This document shows, piece by piece, positions 1 through 12,500 of a DNA stretch of 64,000 nt. The stretch is from Brachionus manjavacas (lineage: Eukaryota; Rotifera; Eurotatoria; Ploima; Brachionidae), in NCBI GenBank assembly GCA_019054805.1, contig JAHQIY010000016.1, positions 496,001 through 560,000 of the forward strand, read 5' to 3'. Numbering within the stretch: position 1 is the stretch's first letter; each line of letters begins with the position of its first letter. Both the position numbers and the translations under genes were made by a program. A model generated the notes under the pieces. It ran no database searches and was not told where the DNA came from. It saw nothing but the letters and a program-made list of their open reading frames with translations.

Positions 1-110
1 AGATAAATTCAAATATTGTCTAAATGAGCTCGAAATTTTGTATAATTTCACTTTTGTAATAAAATTTGTTCTATTTTGTTTTAATTTTTTCATAATAAAA
101 TTTTTTATAG

Positions 111-1695
111 AGTCTGTCAAATCAACGTCTCAAATTGCTGAATCAATACAGCGATTTCGTAAAACAAATAAACGATGAAATATTTTACCTTGATCAAAAG
201 GAACAAACAGAACTGAATCGCGACTGGTCTAATCCAAGCAAATTGGAGAGCTCTAGCCTGAAGCAGTACAAACAAAATCTAGATTATGAATTGGAAAGAC
301 GGCTCGTTATCAATATTAACCCAATTAAGCTGTTGGCTCAAACAATGGTTAATGAACAGCATCCAGCAGCTAGCCACGTCAAAGTATTTTAATAGAAAAT
401 TTTAATTAAAATTTTTTCAATTATCTTATTTACAGACCTATACTGATACTTTAGTCGAACATTTCAATTGGGTTACTCAACTATCTTATCTTTTATCAGT
501 CCATTTGAATCAATTAATCGATCACGAAAACGTAAATAAAAATTAAGTTTAGAAAATTTTTTTAGAAGATTTTATTTTTTAGTTTAAAAATGAGCATAAA
601 AAATTATGTGATCGAGTTGAAGAGCTGCGTAGTCAGTTGACAGATTTGATATCAAAATCAAATCATAAAAATCATGAGGATTCGATTAATAAATTGGACA
701 AAATGAGCATGGAAATAGTGAGTCTGACTACCAAGTTTGATTGTTGGTCCAACAAAAGCAAAACATTGACTCCATTCCAGCTACGAAGACAAAAACTCCA
801 TCCTCCTCACAATAAGTGCAAGTTTTTGGTTAACTACCGTAGATCACAAGTAAAAAATGGGAAAAAAATTTTCTTTTAAAATTTATCTAATTGATTTAAA
901 AAAAAATAGATAAATTTGGATAAAAATGAAGAGTGCATTGTTGAGGATAATAGTCAAAAGATTAAGTGGAAAATTCGCAAGGCTGGCTCCGATCAGACTA
1001 TTTTTGTTCCCAGTGTATGCTTGGAAATACCACCGCCTGATGAAGAAAGTCTCGATTTAATCCAACAGCTTAAAATTAGAATCGAAAGCTTAGACAAGCA
1101 AATATTGAGCTATAGACTTCAATTCAAAAAAGATCGATTGTTCAATAAAATGAACAAGATTAAAATATGTGATTTTGATGAATATGAGGAAAGAAAAAAA
1201 AGCGCTGATGCCACCACAAATTTTGATTTGATACTTAATAGTGTAAAATATGAAATAGAGGAATTGATAAAGCAATCGACCGTGTTAAATGGGAAAAAGT
1301 GCAAAAATCAGCATTTTATAGAGTTCTCGAATAGTGATGCCAAATTGTTGATTGATAGCTACGATGCGTGCTGCAAAAAACTAAATGATTTTAATGAAAA
1401 GTCAGCAGAAAAAAATCAATGTCAAAAATTTGAAAAAAAATTAAATTCAGACCTGGAGTGCCTTGAATTAAAACTTAAATATTTAGCTGAAAAATTGACC
1501 AAAATACAACAAACTGAACTAAAAAATTCGAATGGTCCCAAAATCATTGACAAAATCCTATCTCATTATCAGGTAAGTAAAACTAGAAGACAAAAATATT
1601 CACACTTTCTTGATATCTTCTAGAAAACGCTGATATTCTATCGATTTTCGATCTGGCACCCTCTGGCAAAACGCTTCCGAAAAGTAGGAAGTTGA
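111..1695 (+). CDS. Plakin-domain exons of a plectin/spectraplakin-type protein, 5' end outside window
   Basis: Exons read by eye: 111-383, 436-531, 583-849, 910-1572 and 1624-1683 (or 1624-1695 if terminal), all in one frame with GT/AG borders. The product is the first part of a plakin domain, the spectrin-repeat array that ties membrane junctions or the cytoskeleton to filaments. Early exons match the plectin pattern of a repeat followed by a conserved EHPA-like segment (here NEQHPAASH). The fourth exon carries the SH3-like strand ending VPSVCLEIPPPDEES, very close to the plectin segment ending VPSVCFLVPPP. The actin-binding CH domains expected upstream are outside the window. The last exon is odd: it can end at a donor after 1683 or run on to a TGA at 1693-1695, 25 bases before an AATAAA. 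So this may be the end of a short isoform or the first half of a longer gene. Family assignment is strong; the join to downstream exons is inferred. Confidence 0.8.
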
Positions 1696-1720
1696 AGAGA
1701 AAATTTTAATGCTGAAAAAA

Positions 1721-1726
1721 AATAAA
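1721..1726 (+). promoter_or_regulatory. Poly(A) signal behind the possible terminal plakin-domain exon
   Basis: AATAAA lies 25 bases after the TGA at 1693-1695, and a second AATAAA-containing run is near 1750. This fits a real 3' end for the upstream exon chain, although AATAAA arises often by chance in such AT-rich DNA. Confidence 0.35.
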
Positions 1727-2985
1727 ATTATTAAGAGTTTATTCTTTGAAATAAATAAGATTTTTCTAATCAGATAATTGAGTTTGTGATTCGCATCAGC
1801 AACAACAACAGAAAAACCAAAACTAAATAAATAACTAAAATTTATACAATTGCTAATCTTTTTCGAATATCATGGGGGAATATTTTCAAATGAGTCAATT
1901 TGTTGATTTAAACTTAGAGAATAGGTTGTCAGATTGTATTTTATTTGGTGCTCAATCAATCAATTTGAAGATTTTCTTTTTTAATTGTCGATTTATATAT
2001 ATCCAAAAATAAGTTTAGTTATGTAATGATATTTTTTGTATTAATTCAAAGAGGAGAGATAATAGAGTCTGGCAATGATAAAAAAAAGGTCGAAATTCGC
2101 GACCCAATGGCTTAAATTAAAAGAAAAAAAAGTGTTATTTTAAAAATTAATGATAGGATTTGAGTGTTTATTTTTTTTCCAAAAAGATTAATCAGTTTAA
2201 AGATAAATTTTGGATTGAATGTAAAAAGTATAAACATTTCAGGATTTAAACAGTGAGTTAAATCGCTCAATTGTTTATATTTAAAATTTACATTTTAATT
2301 AAATAGAAAAGATTTGGAAACAGTTCGAACAGCTTAACTAAACCACGCTATATATTTACTTAAGGTTAATACTCTTAAGACAGTAAGAAAAGAAACCTTT
2401 AAAAATTGTATAAATTTGAAAGCTTAAACTTTAGTTTTCGATTGATTTCATCCATTCGCATCAATTGCATAACAATTCAACAAGTTCCGAGATTAGCTCA
2501 GCTATTTTCGGATCATTCAACATCAAGCTTACATGAAGCTACATGCATGCAACTAAAACCAAGCCAACTTGGTATCTAATAAACACATCTGTTTGCTTTA
2601 GGATAAAGATTATCTTATCTAAATTTATTAATCGATTCAAACAAAACCAAGGAACAAAATATTTCTACAGATAAGGCCTTCTATATATTTCAAACTTTTT
2701 CATTTTTATTATATAACTAAATTTATTTGCAGCAAATATCATTTGCCAATGTTTAGATGAGATTTATAATTTCAACAGACACTTTGAGAACTCATGGAGA
2801 AACAGTGGGCTCCTAATGAATTGTTTTGTTGAGCAACTTTCAAGCTTTTAAAACAATATTAAATAAGTTAATCTAAGAATATCGAATAATAACTTTCAAT
2901 ATTGTTTTTCCTCAAATAAATTTGTTTAAGCAATTTGAATTGTAATTCAAGTAGATGTTCAATTAAAAATCCCCCCGATTCATCT

Positions 2986-2992
2986 TATATAA
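2986..2992 (+). promoter_or_regulatory. Candidate TATA box for an internal plakin promoter
   Basis: TATATAA lies about 104 bases upstream of the ATG at 3096, just after a short GC-richer CCCCCC run. It could drive a transcript starting with the Ser/Arg-rich head exon. The motif is weak evidence in AT-rich DNA. Confidence 0.3.
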
Positions 2993-3095
2993 TAAAGCAC
3001 ATAATATTAGAGCTTCTGTTTAGAGAAAATAGAATACATTTGTTTATTTGTTTATTTGATTGTGCAAGGATACTATCGATTGAGTTGTTGGTGCC

Positions 3096-3557
3096 ATGTG
3101 GGATCCAGCCAGTGACAGATTCGTTTCCAAGCCTCCTCAGCACATAAATCACATTCAGTTGTGCACAGATTTTAGTCCCTTCAGAATCTGCAGGAACATG
3201 CGCGGAGACAAATCGCCTCCCAAGAGACTCTCTTTGTCCCAGTTTCCCATTCACTTTACTTCTGCCGAGGATCGCTCCTCCAAACGGGCTAATTCAATAG
3301 CCCGATTTATTTATGACGATGACTTCGATTCTCACCTTCATGACACAGAGTCATTTAGTCCTTTTACATACATAAAAACAACTTCAATTAAACGAGTGCC
3401 CAGACTTGCCAGTTCGAATAGATACATTTATAAATCAGATGCTGGATCGACTAGATCGACTCCAAATAGATCAGTTAAGCAGTCGCCTAGTTTAAGGGAA
3501 TCTCGTTTTTCTAATAGATACTCTGAGCTAAATCCATTCGAAAATTATATTAGAAAT
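3096..3557 (+). CDS. Alternative first exon: Ser/Arg-rich head segment
   Basis: Begins with a true ATG, MWDPASDRF, and encodes 154 residues rich in Ser, Arg, Lys and aromatic residues (SPPKRLSLSQ, RSVKQSPSLRESR). It has no spectrin-repeat character. The frame is open only back to about 3084, and the frame joins exactly to the spectrin-repeat exon at 3620 through the donor after 3557. Vertebrate plectin and dystonin also use many alternative first exons, so this could give a plakin lacking the actin-binding domain. It could instead be an internal linker exon with an acceptor near 3084. Ser-Pro and Arg-x-x-Ser motifs suggest possible phosphorylation sites; that is inference. Confidence 0.5.
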
Positions 3558-6500
3558 GTGTGAAGAAATTTTTTTTGTTTTTTTTTTTAATTTTTTGTTT
3601 TCAATTTAATTTATTTTAGGATTTTGAGAGCACTGACTTGAAATCATTTGAGAGTGAATTGGAAAAATCGTTCAAAAAATTTGAGAGCTTCGAAAAAAGC
3701 AGCTCATCTCATCTCGTGAACACGAGTCAAATGCGACAGCAGCTTGACTCTATGAGAACTGAGAGCGAAAATTTGCGCAATAATTCAAATATTTATCACC
3801 AAAAGTAAGACAGTTTTTTTCAATTTAAGTGACAGATTTTTGGTTTTAAAAATTCAGTTGTGTTTTTATTTAGATTTTTTTTTCAAAAATAAATCAATTA
3901 TTTATCATTAATGGAAAGTTCTTTGAGAGATCAGCTAAAAGAATTATTATCTTAAGAATACTCATACGATAATTATATCAAATCCGACTAGAAAAATAAA
4001 ACTCTCTGTAATAATGATAATAATAATTCAGTAATTATTCTTAAGTTTCTTTTGAAAAAAAAACAACGTAACTTAAGTGTTAGACAAACAATCTTTATTA
4101 TTAGATAAATTTTAATTACATTCACTAAAATAAACTGCAAAATATTAATTAAGTTTTAAACAAAAAAAATTTATTCTTAAAAAATACTAATTTTTTTATC
4201 AGTTGAAAAAATTTTCTTTGCCTATTAATTTTTCTTTCTTCATGAGTCTATGAGATTCAGTAGTAGTTAAATTTGAATTAAAAATAAACATTAATTGTAT
4301 ATTTATGTTGAAAAAAAAAATTAATCTAAAATTATAATCATTAAAATCTGTAAGTATTAGAACTTAATTTTAATTAATTGTTATAAAAAAAAATGACTTG
4401 ATAACAAAATATCAAGTCAAAGATCAACAATTTTTATTAAAATATTCTAATTAATTTTCGTTCCGTCTACTTCTGCAATAAGAAAAATTTTGCAGATTTC
4501 TGCTGATTTAAAAAATTAAGTTCAGAATTAAAAAAATACTTAACACTTTATTTAATAATTTTTTTGATCATCAACTACAAATTGTCTGACTTGACACAGT
4601 ATTGATGAGCTGAGCCAAAGAAATTCGATCTCACTTAAAAGTTTCTTGCTGTTTAAATTAATTTCGGCTGAGAAATTTTTCTAATATTGAATATCCAACT
4701 CCATTGTGTTATTGCTACCTTACAATTTCTTCTTTTTCCCTGAACAATCAATTTTTTAAAAATATGTATCCTTTAACTCTCTAGTTCAATTTCATTAATT
4801 TTTCTCTATTTTAAACCATTTTATTACATTTTATTTTTTTAAATTTTTATTCTATCTTATTTAACTTTATTTTATTTTGATTTTTTTTTTTTAATCTGAA
4901 GGAGTTTATGCTCGGTACAGAAAACAAATAAATAAAATAAAATAATAAATTTTTCTAAATTAATACAAAATTAATTAAGATTTTTTGAGCTTAACATTAT
5001 TTAAGAAAATTTTACCAAATTAAATAAAATAGAATTTATAAAATCAAACATGATTTTTTATTTTGTTTAGCTTGAATTTGGTCAAAAATTTGATCAGTCT
5101 GCTGGAGGGAAGTAATGCTTGGATCGCAAAACTGGAACAAAGACTCTGTGGTCAAGAGAGTATGAAAAATTTAGAGAATCTAAATGGTGTTTTAAGCCGT
5201 CTAGAACGAGATTTGGAAGTGAGATTGTGACAATTTTTGTCTAGGATTACTTAAATTAAAATAAAATTAGGATGTGGCATCTTCCGCTAAACAAAGACAA
5301 AACGAGATTAAACAAATTAAAGATTTGACTGAAAAAATAAAAGCATCCAAGTCAAATATAGCTAGTGATATTTTAAATCTGTCGGAGATATTAGAGATTG
5401 CTGAAGAGATTAAGAAACGCTTTAGCAACATACTTTGCCAAATAGCTGAAAGGTTGGTGTCTTTTTTACAACAAACACGATAAGCTTGATAATATTAAAT
5501 ATTTTACATAGGCAAGTATTGCTAGGTGACATTCAACACAGCTTGGATTTGTACGAAAAAGCATACAAAACCGAGACCAAATGGATTAGCATGCTAAAAT
5601 CACATAAAGAACAAAATCAAACAATTCTCAAACTAAACGAAAATATTTTTCAACAAACAAACATGCAAGATGACATTACTGAGCTGAAAAAAACATTTGA
5701 TCCAGTAGCGGTAAGTTGAACAATTAATCACCTTTTATTTTTTCACCTATTTAAACTTGAATCTTAAAGCAAATATACACCGAACTGGGAACACGATCAA
5801 GCCAAGTTGATTTTTTGAACGAAACTGGTATTCAACTAGTCAGTCAGCTTCGGGTAAAAAAAAATATTTTTTTTTTGTTTTTGCTCAAATATGCGCTATT
5901 GTTTTCATTACTTTGCCTCATAGTGATAAGTTTTTTCAATTAAATTCAAAAAAATATTTAGCCATCAAAATAATTTAATCTTGTCCTCAATCAGGATCAG
6001 ATTTAAATTTTTCTTTATTCTTCATTAAGCTAAGCAAATATGTGCGCGTCATAGCTTCGATTCTGTCAAAATTTATTCAAATACAAATATTTTTTTTCAA
6101 TTTTACAAGCACCTATAAATCGCCGATTTACAAGCTTGGCTCAGTAGTTTGGATAATTTTTTTGACAATTTTTTGGAGACCTTTTGGTCATGAAGCGCGT
6201 TTGGCTAAATTTCAAACAGATTAAAAATTGGTTATTTATGCTTGTAAAAACATTCGTGCCTAATCCCTTAAACAATATTTACACTCAAGTTAAGAGATAA
6301 ATCTAAAAATAAATAATTATCACAATTCTTTTGTTTAAGTCACATAGAGTCAATTTAGAAAAAAATTTCAATGCTTTGAAATTTAATTTCTGAAAGATAT
6401 TTTTTGCATCCTAATTAGAAAATAAAGTCACAATAGATCTATTTTAGAGTGATTCTAATATTCAGGTTTAAAAATTTTTAACCCAAAAAACATCCTCACT

Positions 6501-9500
6501 CTGAAAAGAGGAATTAAACCGCTCGAAACTGTCCAGGAGTCCAACTCCTAAATTATTTTTCAAATAAATTAATTTAATTTTTTTTTATTTAAATAGAAAT
6601 TCAGTGAAATATTAACTGACTATAGAGAAAAAACGGTACATCAAGCCTTAGATCTAGCGGCCGGGCCTGATACAATTGTCAATCAGATACGATCAGAAGT
6701 GAACAACTTGAACAGGTAATTTGAAAATAAATTACTATAGCTCAAAGTTTAATTTTACTCTGTGAAAACAAAATTAAAACATTTGTATTTTCAAGGTAAC
6801 AAAATAAAACACCTTTTTTTCCAAAAGTAATAAATCTTGAAATTTTCTTATAAATTTTATTTTTACAGAGAATACTCAAGCTTGCTGAAAGAATATAATC
6901 AAAAAGTGAAAACAATTGTAAACTCGCTTTCCAAATCGGATAAACAATTTACGGTATGTTTAATTTTTTTTCTTTTTATATATTAGCTACTGTATCTAAC
7001 TGAAAAGTTTTCATAAAATCAAACATTTTCCATATTAGTAAAGCAATGAGGGAATAGTAAATTTGCATACAAAACACTTCTTTATTTAATTTAAAGCCGA
7101 GGTTTCTGCTAAAGACTTAAAAGTAAAGAAAATGTTTTTTTTTTTTTTAAATTGGAAAAGAGCTTATTTTGTTTTTGATTTTTTTATGATCTTGTTTTTA
7201 AAAAGCATTTTTTTTTAAATAAATTTTGTTGTCGGCTTTTTCTTCTTTGGGTTACTTTTTCCAAGCATATTGCTAGATTATTAAGGTCAACACAAAAGTA
7301 CTCAATCGATTCGAGTGATGATGGACACGACAGGGCTTGAATTTAAATTAATAGAAAAAATATTTAAATCTTTAATTAAACGGTGAGCTTTTAGAATTTT
7401 CATTAAGTCCATAGCCAGCGGCTATTTAAAAAAAGCAAAAAAAAGTAGGGACTTTATTCAAGTGGGTAATTTTATTGCTTTCATAAAGTATGAACCTCTA
7501 ATAAAAAAAGTATTGAAAGCAATTAAATTTACATTTTGATTCATCGTTTTGCATATTTTTCCAATTTTTAATTACTTTAAATCTATGTCAACCAAAATTG
7601 ATATTACGGCTTCCTTTTGGAATATTTCTAACCACAAAAAATCTATTTAGCTTACTCAACCAACAATCTATCTATTTATCTTTGACAAAACTACATTTTA
7701 ATAGTCAAAGTAACAAAATAAAAAAAAAAAACTACTTATACTACTAGTACTACTTGTGAACAAATAGATAGGTAAAAATGCAATTTTAATTAATTATAAA
7801 TAAAACAGATACTAAGAAAAATTTCGAAACCCAAAGATAAGATTTTGAATTTATTTTAAAATTGTAAAATTTTTAAACTAAAAAAAGAAAAACAAAGCAG
7901 GGTGAACATTCGCGACCTGGTTTCCAATTCACCTCTCTTTCTCTCTCATTCTCGTTTTCTTTTTTTGGCTCGTTTTCAAATTATAATCCTTGAGTAATTT
8001 TCTAATCGTGAAATTCTTTCAATTCAGATAAAACTATTTTTATAATTTTATTTTCAGCTCATGAATCATTTTCTCTAATTAATCACGAACAACAGCGATA
8101 AGCTAGTGAACAATTGTTTTAGCGTTCATTCAGCAACCAAAAAAAATCTATAAGATTAGCTCAAAGTCAATATTGAGCCGATTGTGGTTGTTGTCAATGG
8201 CAATAGCCAATTTCCGTGTATACCTTAATTAATTTAATCAGATCAAGCGCTTTCATTTTCTCCAAAGCCCTATTTTGCAAGCTTTTAAACTTTGTAAGAT
8301 TTCAAATCTGTAGCTCTCTTAAAAGCTGTGTTCTAAAGTGCAGTAGCAAATGTTTTGTTTAACTCGACTAGAACAGTAAAAAAAACTATAAAAAATATAA
8401 AAAATAAAAAGCACATGCTAATCGCATTTGCTTTAAGATCTAGTTTATACTAGCAATTATTATAATTTGGCAAGCGTTATAACTAAAGGGAAATTTTGCA
8501 ACAATTTCCCGTACAACAAAGTCAAAGCAAATTACGTGATTTTTTTGTTGCCAAATTGTTGTCATTAATATTAAGGAATTGTGAGTTTTGTAAAAAATTA
8601 GAAATTTCACTACGTTTTTTTCTCAAAGACCAAAATTGCTTCTGTAATTAGAACCAGCTGGCACACTAAACGCACCACCTAAATCCAGAGCCTGAGCAAC
8701 TAATAAGTGCAAAGTATTTGGTTGCGATTATCACAAGAAAGTTTTACTAGACTTATAAAAAAATTATTCCATTTTGTTCATTTAACTAAAATCTCTGAGA
8801 TTGATCAAACTTTTTTTTAGTTCAGCAAGACATTTTTGCTAAATTAGCCTGCTAAAAAAGTACTGTTTTGAGTCTGGTCTCTTCGGCGTACAATTAAAAT
8901 TTTGCAGGTATCAAGTTGGCACATTAAATGTACCAGCTAAATGCGGGTTTTGCAGAGTTTTTTTAATTTTTGCAGAGGGCAGCATTAGTAGGCAGCTTGA
9001 AGATGCCGCTTGGTTAAATTTGGACTCAAAACATTAATTAATTTTTTTGATTTTTGTTCTAAAATTCACAATGCTCAAATATTTAGCAATAATTTATTAC
9101 TAGAATGGCAAGACATAATTTTGTTATCTTGAGCGTTAAATTGAGTGCTATGGTGAAATACCTAGGGGAGAAACGCGCTTAATCGCTCGGCACATAATCA
9201 TCAAGGCTAATAGGAAAAAAAAAATTCTATTTTTATTGAAACTAATTAATTAAAAAAATGTTGAAAAAAAAATAATTTTTTTACCAATTTAAAAAAAAGG
9301 TGCATATTACGCTAGAAAATGCGGAGCCACTAATCGAAAAGTACAGTCAAGATCAATTCGAACGCTACGATCTAATCCACAGCTCTAGCTCAAGCCAAAA
9401 CAACTACTATTATTATGATACAAGCGAAAAAAACCTGCTCAACATAAACTCAATCATGGAGCCTAGGACTACTAGCAAATCGTGTGCAATCAACTTCATA

Positions 9501-12500
9501 GACGCGGTCAACCGCAAACAACTGGACTTGGAGACGGGCCTGTTCAAGGACCCGGCATCGAACACTTTTTCGATGAGCCTGGCGCAAGCTTTGCACCAAA
9601 ACCTGCTCAATGGCAAATCGGCGCACATCACCGACCCGCACTCGCTGCGCTCAAGCGACCTGCTCGAGTCGGTGAACACGGGCCTGATCACCGGCGACAA
9701 CAAGGTGCTCTTGTCGCCCAACTTCACACTGAGCCTGGCGGACGCGTTGAAAACGGGACACTTGAAAATTGGCGAAGTGGTGGCGCGCAACTGCAGCGTG
9801 TCCAGCGAGACCCAGTCGATGTCCATACGCAGCATCAAAGACCCGAAGAGTGGCGAGTTCTTGGCGCCCACCGAGGCCATCAAACGAAAGCTGCTCGATC
9901 CGTACAAGGGCCTTTTTTTCAACTCGGCCAGCAACGAACACATGTCGATCAGCGAGGCCATCCAAAAGGGCTATGTGCTCGTGGAGGTGAACGAGGAGGC
10001 GTTGGTGGCGACGCCGGTCGAGTCGAGCCGCGCCGATCAAAACGTGGTGAGCACAAGTTTGATACGCGAGACCAAGTCGTACCATTTGCTGGCCGTGTTC
10101 GACCCGAGCAAAAACGACGAGATAAGCATCAAAGAAGCGATACAGCGCGGCATCCTGGACCGCAAGCGCGGCCTCTACGTCCACCCGCAGACCAAGGCGA
10201 CGTTCTCGATCAGCGACGCGATAAACAAGGGCGTTATTAGAGCGCGACTGCTCGAGCGAGCGTCGCCGGCCCCGCTGCCGTCTACAGGCCAGCAAGACTC
10301 CTATCAAACGTTGGTATCGACGTCGCGCTTCGAAGAGAACCGAAGCTACACAATAACAGGCGCCGTCGATCCTCGCAACCGAGCCAAAGTATCGCTCTTC
10401 CAAGCGATCAAAGACGGCATAATAGACCCCAAAAATGGCACATATGTGAACGTGACGAGCGGCGAAACCATCCCTATAAACAAGGCGATCGAGAGCAAGC
10501 TTGTTTTGACCGACACTGAATGGCACAAGCCTGCGATCAAAGCGGCCGCCACTGTCCAAATAAAAACGCTCAATATTGAGCACGTAAAGGACCCGCGCAC
10601 TGGCAGAAGCGTGAGTGTGAGCGAGGCCATGCAAATCGGCCTTTTGGACAAGAACACGCTAAACTACAACAATCCGCTGACTCACCAGAGCCTTAGTTTG
10701 AATAGAGCGTACGAAAAAGGACTAATTTTGGGTCACTATAGCGAGTCGGGCGCAAAAAGCCACGCCAGTTCGGTGAGACGCGACGAGCAGTCCTATTTCA
10801 TTGTGGACATGTACGATCCGGTGTCGAACAAGTCGGTCGATTTGGACCAGGCCATACGGCAGCGTTTGTTCGACCACAGCCGGGCAGTGTACGTGCATCC
10901 GGTGAACGGAGAGGAGATGTCAATTGGCGAAGCGGTGCGCAAAGGCCTCATCAACGCGCAAATATTCACGGCCGAACACGAACTCGAGCACGAGCCCAAG
11001 CGCTTCGATGCCCGGCTGCCCGTCGGCCACTTTGGCATAGACAAAAAAATTCGCTCCATCCGAACCAAATTTAACAAGGACGGCACCAGTGTGCTGCAAA
11101 TCGACATCGAAAGCACCAAGCCCGTCAAGGGCGTCTACGAAGTGGACGAAATAGAAGAGTTGACGTGCAACGAGCCCATTCAGGCGGACGCCCGTCAGCC
11201 AGCCCATCGACAAGTAATCGACATTAGCTCGGTGCATTGTTTGAGCGAGCAGCAGCAGCAGTTGCAGCACCGGGAGCCTGAGGTGCCTGTGTGCAATCTT
11301 TACAGAGACAAAAATGTTGTCAACATAGCCATAAATAAAGAGATTGGCGCGCATCTGTTCGACATCAAGCGCATCGAAGATGTGCTCGACGACGAACGCT
11401 CAGGCGTCATCACAATAAATGTGGACAAGAACAACAACAGCAGTGGCAGTAGCAGCAAACAAATTGTGGAGAGAAAGAATGTGATGGAAGCAAGTGAGAG
11501 TTTGCAGCCGCCGTTGATCATAGACGATTCGAACAGTAAGCTAAAGCAAACATCGATTAGCATCGATGGCCAGAGGCACGTGTGCAAAAATGAAGTGCAA
11601 GTGGCGGACTCGTCGGCAACGAGCAGGCCGACCAGCGAGCTGTTCAACGCCACACAGCAAAGCGTGTGGCAGCTGGACCAGCGGCTGCGCTCAATGGAAA
11701 GAGACAAAAATCAGCAAGTCAAGGTCAAATCGGCCGAAATAGTCGACAACTATGCCAAGAGACAATCGAGCTATTTTAACATCGAGCAGGACACCGTGGT
11801 AAACAGGGAGCGTCGCATAAATGTCACTGTTGACATAAAGACCGAGACCAAGCCGCAGCACATACCGGTCGAGGAGATCTACGAGCCAAAGGAGACAAAA
11901 AAAAGCGACGCCAAACATTTGTACGAGGACACGACCATAGTGGACAAAATTGACGTGCCGCCACTCACTCAGCCGGAACACGAGGACGAAGAGGAAACAT
12001 TCGAAGAATGGACCGAAGTGTACACTATAACAATACGCGGCATGCGCTACAAAATAATCTGGGTCAACGATGCTCTCAAATGCGAGAACGTCACTTTGGT
12101 GGAGGCGATCAAGCGCGGCATTTTGGACCTCAAAAACGGAGTGTATCACAATCTCAAAACGTCGCATAGTCTGACTGTGAACGAGGCTGTGGACGACGGC
12201 CTTATCGGCATCGAACAAGACACCAGTGCAATGACCATCCAAGTAAACGGAATCACATATACCATTTACTGGGTTTGGGATCCTGTGAAACGCAAGCGGA
12301 TCAGTCCACAAAGAGCCATTGATCGAAAGGTTTGTCTTTTTTTTCTTTCTTTCTTTATTCAATTATTTATTTGTGTATTAAATTGTGTAATTCAAATACA
12401 AATTGAACTGAAAAATTCTTCCTTTTTTAATTAATTAAAAGTAAAGATATTATTTTATTTTACAGTACCGATTTGACAAGTGGATTTCTGGTAATTTTAC

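Larger units (their letters stand above)
1696..3095. other. Non-coding gap or intron between the two plakin exon chains
   Basis: AT-rich, with no convincing coding stretch. The only signals noted are the AATAAA at 1721 and a TATATAA at 2986-2992. It is either a long intron or an intergenic promoter region, depending on how the plakin locus is read. Confidence 0.5.

Noticed and set aside
9413-12362. Long open frames on the other strand and in other frames across the plakin-repeat exon (for example 9482-10240 and 9651-10634)
   Set aside because: They are shadows of the GC-rich plakin ORF, with Arg/Ala/His-rich translations and no family resemblance.
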